Assembly (NCBI GenBank): GCA_041745535.1
Contig: JBGTIS010000015.1
Span: 1-31,539, forward strand
Direction: 5' to 3'
Length of the DNA: 31,539 bases
Source of the DNA: JBGTIS01 sp041745535
GTDB lineage: Bacteria; Bacteroidota; Bacteroidia; Cytophagales; Cyclobacteriaceae
Notes under the pieces: generated by a model
What the model was told of the DNA's origin: nothing
Database searches by the model: none
Seen by the model: only the letters and a program-made list of their open reading frames with translations
Made by a program: the position numbers and the translations under genes
Shown here: positions 25,356 through 31,539 of the stretch, piece after piece
Layout: each line of letters starts with the position of its first letter
Position numbering within the stretch: position 1 is the first letter of the stretch

Positions 25356-26852
25356 CGCTTGTTACCGCATATCACCTATTATTATCAGATTGTGGCTTTT
25401 AATATTTCTGGTGAATCATCGCCATTAAGTAAAAGTTTTACTACCAGCAATAGTACACCTGTATTAAGTAACATCGGGAACCTAACAGTTGATTTTAATA
25501 TCAAAAAGCAAACCAAAGTAACGGCTACCGATGCTGATGTATTGACTTTTAAGGTTACCAACAAGCCAGGCTTCGTTTCTTTTCAGGATGAAGGCGATGG
25601 TACCATGTTGTTAATTATCAATCCTGGGCAGGTAATGTGGGTACCTACAACAACATCCAAATTAGTGTGAACGACGGATTTGGCGGCACTGCCAGCAAAA
25701 CCATCAGCCTTACAGTGAACAGCCTGACCGCTATTGGTGAATCCAAAACCAGTATTGCTCTTAACTGGGCCGATCGGGCAGGAGAAACCGGTTATCAGAT
25801 AGAACGAAGGTTATTTGGAGGAAGTTTCTCTCAGATAGGCACCACTTCAGCCAATATAACCAGTTATGTAGATAAAGGATTGTCGCAGAATACGCGTTAT
25901 GAATACTAGATTAAAGAGAAAGGTAGCGGATCAGTAACGAATTACAGTAACATAGCCGTTGCCAGTACCTTTAACTATATGGTGTATCTGAACTTTAACC
26001 AGTATAACCCGGCACCATCGCCCTGGAATAATGCCAACCGTGTTCCACAGGAATCAGATGTTTTTTCTAATTTATTGAAAGACAATAAGTCTAATTCAGG
26101 TATTTCGGTAAGGATCGTTGAAAACTTTGATGGTGAAAATCCATTTGGAATGCATACAGGCAATAACTCCGGAATAGTAACCCGATAATGTGATGCGAAG
26201 CACTTACTGGTTAGACGCTGCCAGTACCGCTAAGCTTAAGGTAAGCGGATTAAAACAATATGAACGCTATGACATGGTATTCTTTGCCAGTCGTAAGGAT
26301 AATAATCAGAAAACCAATCGTACCACAGATTACACAGTGAGTGGTACCAGCGTATCGTTAAACGCGACGGATAACACCAGTAAAGTAGTAAAAATTTCTG
26401 AGATAGTACCCAATGCACCGGGGGAGGCTATTATTGATATAGCACCCAACGCGAATTCATTGTTTGAGTACATAGGAGCCTTAATCATAAATGGCTACAG
26501 TGCACCCGGCAACAATGCCAGAATAGAAAATAGCGAGCTAATAGCAAAAGTGAAGCTGGAAAATGAGTTGACTACCCATGAGGAGGAGATTATAAATGAA
26601 GGAAGAATGAATGTGTATCCAAATCCATTTGGGCGTGAGTTGAGTATAGGCCTGGATGAGCATTATAAAGGGCAGGTATACCTAACTTTACGGAATGTAT
26701 TAGGCAGAGTGGTACGCCATGAACTGATTTATTTAAATGAAAATCAGAATGATATTGTGCTTCAGGATTTAAATCTGACCAATGGAATTTACATTCTGTC
26801 GGTAAGCAATAGCAGCGGTCAAACCAGTAATTTTAGGATTACAAAAGAATAA
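25356..26852 (+). pseudogene. T9SS cargo protein with fibronectin/cadherin-like repeats, broken by three lesions
   Basis: The 5' end is missing: homology begins mid fibronectin type III repeat (LLPHITYYYQIVAFNISGES) at about 25359. A cadherin-like Ig repeat follows, then another FnIII (IALNWADRAGETGYQIERR), a Gly/Asn-rich domain (MVYLNFNQYNPAPSPW) and a C-terminal type A sorting domain (VYPNPFGRELSIG to ITKE). Three lesions are visible: a lost A in PGQV-N-V at about 25634 shifts the frame, an amber codon at 25907-25909 interrupts YEY-IKEKGSG (one change from AAG), and an extra A at about 26179 shifts GIV-PDNVMRSTYWLD. Restoring these gives one continuous protein. The sorting domain shows the organism uses type IX secretion. 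Confidence 0.8.
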
Positions 26853-26891
26853 TCACATGGGAGTAGGCATCTGAAAGTTGCGAATATTTGT

Positions 26892-26973
26892 AAAAAAGCG
26901 GCTGCCGCAGTTATAGCCAAAGTATATTTCAGCAATTGATACCCAAAGTTATAACTGAGACGGCCGCTTTTTT
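26892..26973. terminator. Long imperfect inverted repeat, bidirectional-type terminator
   Basis: Arms of 24 bases (26892-26915 and 26950-26973) pair at 21 positions, starting AAAAAAGCGGC and ending GCCGCTTTTTT. The loop is 34 bases. A- and T-runs flank the stem on both sides, so the hairpin can end transcription in both directions. It lies 40 bases after the sorting-domain pseudogene and 56 bases before the next gene. Confidence 0.7.
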
Positions 26974-26991
26974 AAGTGTCCCACAATTAAT

Positions 26992-26999
26992 TATCTTTG
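26992..26999 (+). promoter_or_regulatory. TATCTTTG, candidate -7 box of the YbhN-like gene
   Basis: This matches TAnnTTTG exactly and lies just after the terminator hairpin. Transcription would begin near 27006, about 22 bases before the TTG start at 27029. No clear -33 box. Confidence 0.4.
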
Positions 27000-27028
27000 G
27001 TATTGTGCCTGAAATGGATTTATGAATC

Positions 27029-28018
27029 TTGTTTAAGCCACAAACCAAAACATTTGTTAAATCAGAAAGATTTTTATTGGAAAAATCGCGGAAAAGTTAT
27101 GTATGGTGGTTTCATGAAAAGAACCTGAAAACGATAAGCCAGTTTCTGCTGGCTGGACTTGCGCTGTTTCTGGTTTTCCAAAATCTTGATGTGTCTGAGT
27201 TCAAAGAGATGCTGGGCCATGCGAATTATTTTTGGTTTTTGCCGGTTATCCTCCTTATTATAATTTCAAAAGTTTTGAGTGCCGTGCGCATGCATTATCT
27301 GTTTCGTTGCATACAGGTAGATCTGGGCATCCTTTATAACATCAAATTATGTTTTGTGGGGCTGTATTATAATTTATTTCTGCCTGGAGGCATTGGCGGC
27401 GATGGCTATAAAGTGTATCATCTTCATAAACACAAACAGCAAACTTTAAAATCGTTGATTACCGCCACTTTTCTGGACCGTGCCAGCGGCGTTTGGGCCA
27501 TTAGTGTACTGATTTTGGTATTGGCGTTTTTTGTGCAAATGGGAATAACTTTTCTATATTTTAATGAGTTGGTATGGATAGGCCTTTTATTGTCCATTCC
27601 GGTTTTTTATTTCATTATCAGGTTATTCTTTCCCGTATATTTACCCGCTTTTATTTCCACTGCCATCCTGTCGTTAGGCGTGCAGGGCACACAAATTATT
27701 TGCGTTTGGGCTATTTTATATTCTTATGATATACATATTCATTATGCTTCATATGCCTTTTTATTCCTGATTTCCTCATTTGCTGCCATGTTGCCCATTA
27801 CCATTGGCGGGGTAGGTAGCCGAGAAGCTGTATTATTGATTTTACCAGGCATATTGGGAACACCCATTGATACGGATGCAGGCGTAACCATGACCTTAAC
27901 ATTTTTTATCCTTTCGGTAATTTGTGCCATACCAGGAGCATTGATCAGGTTAGCACCCATTCCTAAACCAGTAACTATTTCAATAAAGGCAATCTATAGC
28001 ATTAAATCAGGTCATTGA
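27029..28018 (+). CDS. Lysylphosphatidylglycerol synthase transmembrane/YbhN-like protein
   Basis: The 329-residue product has about eight membrane helices and the family phrases LRV-like KVLSAVRMHYLFR, LPGGIGGDGYKVYHLHKH, FLDRASGVWAI and LPITIGGVGSREAVLL, matching the LPG_synthase_TM (UPF0104/YbhN) family, which flips or handles lipids. No C-terminal LysS-like catalytic domain is present, so it is not a lysyl transferase by itself. The start is unclear: an in-frame stop at 27023-27025 leaves TTG 27029 as the first possible start, and an out-of-frame ATG at 27022 overlaps it. The first about 30 residues do not align well with relatives, so a frameshift near the N-terminus is possible. Confidence 0.8.
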   Translation: MFKPQTKTFVKSERFLLEKSRKSYVWWFHEKNLKTISQFLLAGLALFLVFQNLDVSEFKEMLGHANYFWFLPVILLIIISKVLSAVRMHYLFRCIQVDLGILYNIKLCFVGLYYNLFLPGGIGGDGYKVYHLHKHKQQTLKSLITATFLDRASGVWAISVLILVLAFFVQMGITFLYFNELVWIGLLLSIPVFYFIIRLFFPVYLPAFISTAILSLGVQGTQIICVWAILYSYDIHIHYASYAFLFLISSFAAMLPITIGGVGSREAVLLILPGILGTPIDTDAGVTMTLTFFILSVICAIPGALIRLAPIPKPVTISIKAIYSIKSGH

Positions 28019-28182
28019 AGGCGCAAAGCTTTTCGCGGTACCGAATCCAGAGGAAAATGGTGAACCCAGTAGTCAGTAATTAAGGTAGTATCCAACGTAG
28101 CGGTGGTGGTTAATTTTTTGGGTTCTTTGCCAAATTCACTTACATACGTTTCTTCCCAGGAAATTATTTTACGCGGAATTTT
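28012..28182 (-). pseudogene. C-terminal remnant of an unrecognised gene
   Basis: A 56-codon open frame on the minus strand (beginning after a TGA at 28183-28185) reads IISWEETYVSEFGKEPKK, then TLITDYWVHHFPLDS and VPRKALRLQ, ending in TGA at 28012-28014. It overlaps the stop of the convergent YbhN-like gene, a natural arrangement for an intact gene's end. No start or upstream extension exists. I do not recognise the family. Low confidence that it is a remnant and not chance. Confidence 0.35.
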
Positions 28183-28286
28183 TCATAACAGATGTTGAAT
28201 TAATAAAACAAATTTATTTATATCAAGTCACATATTTTGTTAAGTGAAAGACAAAATACCGAATCAACAAGTTAATAACAGAAAAA

Positions 28287-28709
28287 ATGTGTGTGAGCGG
28301 AATAATTTGTAGCTTAGGTTTAGTGAAAATTTCTTTGTATACAAAGTGGAATACACTATTTTCGCTTGCTATTATGATTATTTACGCGCCGAGGCTGGTA
28401 AAGATTTTAACAAATAATTTTGCCGCTGCCATTACCCTGTTTCCGTTTATCTTAGTTTCTGAAGAAGGCTATAAAGAGAACATTGTTCTGATCAATCATG
28501 AACGTATTCATCTTCGGCAGCAACTGGAACTATTAATTATTCCTTTTTATTTTTGGTATGCGGTGGAATATCTGGTGAACCGGATAAAGGGAATGAACCA
28601 CTATATGGCTTATTTACACATTAGTTTTGAGCAGGAAGCTTATCTAAAAGAAACCAATCCGCATTATCTGAAATATCGGCGTTTTGCTGCTTTTCTAAAA
28701 TATCTATAA
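28287..28709 (+). CDS. Small membrane protein with HExxH motif, conserved in Bacteroidota
   Basis: The 140-residue product has HERIHLRQQLE at about 71-81 (HExxH) in a membrane-rich protein, and FEQEAY further down that could supply a third metal ligand. Helices occur at about 3-13, 20-35, 43-56 and 82-96. The end NPHYLKYRRFAAFLKYL is typical of a group of uncharacterised proteins, usually shorter than 120 residues. An in-frame ATG at 28374 would give a 111-residue protein and fits relatives better than the ATG at 28287, which adds 29 residues. Whether it is a true protease is unknown; the motif resembles membrane gluzincins such as M56. Confidence 0.62.
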   Translation: MCVSGIICSLGLVKISLYTKWNTLFSLAIMIIYAPRLVKILTNNFAAAITLFPFILVSEEGYKENIVLINHERIHLRQQLELLIIPFYFWYAVEYLVNRIKGMNHYMAYLHISFEQEAYLKETNPHYLKYRRFAAFLKYL

Positions 28710-28785
28710 AGTGTATCGCATACCAGCAATTATTTTTGGGCATTTTTGAAAAGATAAAAACCAGTCGTTGAAATTATCAAAAAGG

Positions 28786-29289
28786 TTAATCCTTAAAAAT
28801 GTTGATTTTTAGATGTTGTAGCAGCATGATGGTTTTCGCGTCGCTAATTTCACTGGTTTCTGTCATGTTCATGGCTTTGGCAAACGGAATTTCCAAAACC
28901 TCAATATTTTCCTTTTCCTCAGCTACACCACCGCCCACGCTTACCTGCATTTTCTCTTCATAGGCGGCAATAAAGAAAAACAGCTTTTCGGTAACCAATC
29001 CGGGCGATATATATACCTCAAACACTTTTTCTACCTGATTGATTCGGAACCCGGTTTCTTCTTCTGTTTCCCGTTTGATGCAGGTAACCGGATCTTCTTC
29101 ATCCAGTAAACCGGCGCAGGCTTCAATCAGCATCCCGGTAGGGTTTCCGTTCACAAAAGTAGGATAGCGGAATTGCCTGGTCAGAATTATAGTTTTCTTT
29201 TTTAGATTATAAAGCAGAATGGTAGCCCCATTTCCACGATCGTAGGTTTCCCGGCTTTGCGTTTGCCAGGTTCCGTCTCGGTACAGGAA
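28786..29289 (-). pseudogene. NudK-like Nudix hydrolase, truncated at the N-terminus
   Basis: The minus-strand frame reads YRDGTWQTQSRETYDRGNGA, ATILLYNLKKKTIILTRQFR, GMLIEACAGLLDEEDP and RETEEETGF, a Nudix box of the GDP-mannose/ADP-sugar pyrophosphatase NudK type (usual length about 190 residues), then GGVAEEKENIEVLEIPF and a normal end. The family N-terminus before RRDG is missing: upstream the sequence becomes the antisense of a DeoR helix-turn-helix. The only starts inside are GTG 29154 and similar, which drop conserved parts. I infer the 5' end was lost in a rearrangement with the neighbouring deoR-like gene. The Nudix catalytic residues themselves are intact. Confidence 0.72.
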
Positions 29290-29727
29290 ATGGAAGAAGC
29301 CATCGACATTTCGCAGGTGACTGCCCGCAGAGATCTGGATGCCCTATTGGAACAGCCTGAAATCAGGTTAAATCTTATCGGCGGTGAACTGGACCAGGCC
29401 AGAAGCGCGGTGCATGGCCGGGTAGCTTTGGAACATATCGAAAAGTACAAAGCAGATAAAGCGCTGATTGGCATTGATGGGATGTCGTTGCGGCGCGGAC
29501 TAAGCTCTCAGAGTGAAAAGGAGCAAAGTATCTCGCTTCATATGGCACAGCATGCCCAAAAGGTTTTTGTGTTGTCCGATTCTTCCAAATTTGAAAAAGA
29601 CGCTTATTTAAAAATGGGCGACTGGAACCTGATCGATACCGTGATTACCGATGACCAGATCAGTCCTGCAATATCACAACAATATGTATCTGCCGGAATT
29701 GAAGTGGTAAACAGCCACCCTACCTAG
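29257..29727 (+). pseudogene. DeoR/GlpR family regulator with internal deletion
   Basis: The 156-codon frame has no ATG start (TTG 29257 is the first usable one). Residues 7-33 are the end of a DeoR helix-turn-helix (SVSVQEMEEAIDISQVTARR, DLDALLEQ). It then jumps at about base 29356 to EIRLNLIGGELDQARSAVHG and DKALIGIDGMSLRRGLS, the C-terminal phosphosugar-sensing half, ending near the normal C-terminus. About 75-80 residues between, including the conserved D-x-G-T-T sugar-phosphate loop, are missing. The first part of the HTH is also missing or replaced. The stop TAG is shared with the left end of a foldback element. It cannot be a normal regulator. Confidence 0.72.
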
Positions 29728-29888
29728 GGCGTGTTGACAATCAAACTGGAACGGTGATTTTGGACCGCTTTCCGCCTGCTTAGCGTTACTTTCGGCGTCC
29801 AATGCGCTGCATCGTACTTCTCAAGTGCCTTAATCAGACGAAAATCGTTCTCAAAATCCCTCGTTAGCCTGAATGTCAACACACCCTA
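29725..29888. mobile_element. 164-base foldback MITE
   Basis: The ends are TAGGGCGTGTTGACA (29725-29739) and its near-complement TGTCAACACACCCTA (29874-29888), 14 of 15 matching. Beyond the ends the two halves also mirror each other roughly (for example GATTTTG-type words followed by a CTTTCCGCCTG / TTTTCGTCTG pair) for about 55 bases. The TA at each outer edge may be a duplicated target, as in TA-targeting transposon families. No transposase is present. The element abuts the stop of the DeoR remnant. Confidence 0.65.
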
Positions 29889-29908
29889 ATTCCTGAAATT
29901 TATTATAT

Positions 29909-29936
29909 AAAAAAAGGCATCGGAAAGGATGCCTTT
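29909..29936 (-). terminator. Intrinsic terminator of the HEAT/cytochrome gene
   Basis: On the minus strand AAAGGCATC and GATGCCTTT (29913-29921 and 29928-29936) form a perfect 9-base stem with a 6-base loop, followed by a run of seven T. It starts 37 bases after the stop of the minus-strand gene ending at 29973. A textbook rho-independent terminator. Confidence 0.85.
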
Positions 29937-29972
29937 CATTGTATTTACTAAATTTAAGTACAAACTGGTTGC

Positions 29973-31539
29973 TTAAATATCATCTTCCTTTAAGGTAGCA
30001 AGGAAACTGACCAGATCCCTGATTTCTTTTTTATTCAGAAGGGTTTTCATATCCGGCATACTGGAAGCAGCACTGACGCGTTTCACAACCTGATCTTTCA
30101 TGATGGTGGTATCTGGTTTATCACCAATTTTCAAAACCAACGCTGTTTCAGTTTCTTCCTGTAAAATACCACCTATGGTTTTTCCTCCACCCATATCGAG
30201 GGTAACCACTCCAAAACCTGGTGAAAGTCGTGCGCTTGGATTGACCAAGGCTTCCAGAAGCTGTTCTCTGGATAATTTTCCCGCTATTCCATTTAGGCGA
30301 GGTCCGGCATTTCCACCAAAATCGTCATACGAGTGGCAACGCATACACTGGGCAGTAGGGTGGCGGAAAAGAATTCTTTGTCCCTTATCCGGATCGCCAC
30401 CAAACAGGCAATCCTGATAGGAAGCAAGTACGTCATCAGAAGCATTGCTTTTTTGTATTTCACTCAGTTGCGCCATCAATTGGTCCGAATGGGTAGAATC
30501 AATGGCTTCTTCCAGTTCAAGATGAATTTCAGGTGGAAACTTGCCATTTTTGAGTTCGGCAAGCAGTTTCTCGAAAACAGGCTGGGTATTTTCAACTGGT
30601 AAACTTCCCAATGTTACCAAAGCAGCCTGTTTTTCTTCTGTCGTTCTGGTGTTCACTACTTCGGTTAATAAGGAGGCCATCAGGTCCTTAGGCATATCCA
30701 AATTGGCCATTAGGTCCAGTCCGGCTACCCGCACACTTTTATCTTTATCAGCAAGTGCTTGCTGAATGGCCTGATCCATCTGATCATCATTCAAAGCAGC
30801 CAGAGCTTCTAAAGCAGCCACTCGAACTTCCGGCTTGCTGTCATTTTTAAGTTGCGCCAACAGCGGATCGGCCCCCTTTTCTATTCCCAGTTTCCCAATG
30901 GCGTTGGCAGCCGCTAACCGGATGGCAGCATCTTTATTTTTCAACAGTTGAATTAGCGGTGTGGCTGCCAGGGTTTCTACCTGGGCAGGGTCGTGTTCAA
31001 TTTCACCCCGATAACGACCATCTACCCGGTCCAGCACAGAAGGCCTGGTCCAGGTGCTGAGGGCATCCATTGCCTCAGCACGCATGTTGGCTGGTGCCTT
31101 TTCATTCATGGAATAAGCGATCAGGTTTTGTAAAGCTTCTTCGGTACCTACTTCCAGGTTCGCATTAACGGCCCTGCGGATAAGGGCTTCGTTGGTGAAA
31201 CTGGTATTTTTCAGCACATTGCCCAAAGCGGGTAAAGCTTCTTTAATGTTGAGGTCGTCGTTAATTGCCCTTGCAGCTTCTGTTACCACAAATTCATCTT
31301 TGTCATTCAGAAACTTGGCAACGCCCGGATCGCTCATGCGGCGAAGAGCCACCACAGCCGCGATCCGTAAGGCACGGGATGAACTGTTTGACAAAGCCAC
31401 AATCGGGTCAACCTTGCCGATACGGGCCAGGGCCAGGCTTCCGGCATGCCGCAAGTAAGCGTCTTCCTCGTTATTAGCTTCCAGCATATGTATAATGGGT
31501 TGAACAGCCGGTTCATAGGCAATTCTTCCCAAAGCTTCA
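29973..31539 (-). CDS. C-terminal part of a HEAT-repeat and cytochrome c protein (PVC-type heme-binding; start outside the window)
   Basis: The minus-strand frame is open from base 31538 to TAA at 29973, 521 codons, with EALGRIAYEPAVQPII at the edge showing it continues beyond the window. The first about 380 residues are HEAT repeats (ATPLIQLLKNKDAAIRLAAA, ANAIGKLGIEKGADPLLAQL and others). The last about 120 carry a cytochrome c domain with CMRCH and the phrases GPRLNGIAGKLSREQLLEAL and NPSARLSPGFG, ending in a short loop (SFLATLKEDDI). This is the domain order of the C-terminal half of the protein whose N-terminal half is at 1-1512. A terminator follows. Electron transfer from an oxidised sugar is the likely role. 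Confidence 0.85.
   Translation of the reverse strand, partial: EALGRIAYEPAVQPIIHMLEANNEEDAYLRHAGSLALARIGKVDPIVALSNSSSRALRIAAVVALRRMSDPGVAKFLNDKDEFVVTEAARAINDDLNIKEALPALGNVLKNTSFTNEALIRRAVNANLEVGTEEALQNLIAYSMNEKAPANMRAEAMDALSTWTRPSVLDRVDGRYRGEIEHDPAQVETLAATPLIQLLKNKDAAIRLAAANAIGKLGIEKGADPLLAQLKNDSKPEVRVAALEALAALNDDQMDQAIQQALADKDKSVRVAGLDLMANLDMPKDLMASLLTEVVNTRTTEEKQAALVTLGSLPVENTQPVFEKLLAELKNGKFPPEIHLELEEAIDSTHSDQLMAQLSEIQKSNASDDVLASYQDCLFGGDPDKGQRILFRHPTAQCMRCHSYDDFGGNAGPRLNGIAGKLSREQLLEALVNPSARLSPGFGVVTLDMGGGKTIGGILQEETETALVLKIGDKPDTTIMKDQVVKRVSAASSMPDMKTLLNKKEIRDLVSFLATLKEDDI

Noticed and set aside
1..31539. Simple circular closure of the window
   Set aside because: Joining base 1 to base 31539 puts a TGA directly after the left half and shifts the right half by one base, so an exact circle is not supported.
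1..31539. tRNA genes or CRISPR array
   Set aside because: Scanned for T-loop and D-loop signatures and for evenly spaced repeats; none was found.

Overview
The window reads as chromosomal DNA of a Bacteroidota bacterium, probably of the Cytophagales kind. The signs are a C-terminal type IX secretion (T9SS) sorting domain, many lipoproteins and secreted glycosidases, several TAnnTTTG promoter boxes, AT-rich spacers without clear Shine-Dalgarno sequences, and protein families typical of the phylum. No rRNA, tRNA, CRISPR array, phage gene or intact transposase was found.

Layout. Both ends lie in genes for the same kind of protein, a lipoprotein-type sugar-dehydrogenase-like/HEAT/cytochrome c protein: the N-terminal half is at 1-1512 and the HEAT plus CxxCH half at 29973-31539, both on the minus strand. 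From 2104 to 6449 there is a Tat-exported Gfo/Idh/MocA oxidoreductase, a convergent L-rhamnose mutarotase, and a divergent pair of a MocR/PdxR-type regulator and an ATP-grasp ligase, with repeated putative operator sites between them. From 6450 to 9705 there is little coding: a fossil HigBA-like toxin-antitoxin locus flanked by two copies of a short repeat, an intact RelE-type toxin-antitoxin pair with an exported methyltransferase just downstream, and a GC-rich foldback block. From 9706 to 19550 is a secreted enzyme region: a GHL6/GH42-like glycosidase with an SGNH hydrolase upstream in the same direction, a membrane J-domain protein, a GH18 lipoprotein with a MopE-like tail, an SH3b-MBL (ComEC-like) hydrolase and a large six-hairpin-type glycosidase.

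From 19653 onward many loci are decayed: an alcohol dehydrogenase lacking its Rossmann domain, a membrane protein reduced to its two ends, a SulP transporter reduced to a frameshifted STAS domain, a T9SS cargo gene with three lesions, and a NudK-like/DeoR pair truncated head to head beside a foldback MITE. Intact genes among them are a four-helix membrane protein, an AT-rich GT39-like glycosyltransferase, mtaB, a YbhN-like flippase-family protein and a small HExxH membrane protein.

Functionally the intact genes suggest a polysaccharide- or sugar-scavenging lifestyle (rhamnose/fucose-type sugar handling, chitinase-like and other exported glycosidases, exported oxidoreductases). The cluster of internal deletions points to ongoing gene loss. 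No wholly new multi-gene system could be demonstrated. The best candidates for new biology are the MocR/ATP-grasp pair with its operator array, the SH3b-MBL protein, and the toxin-antitoxin/methyltransferase arrangement.
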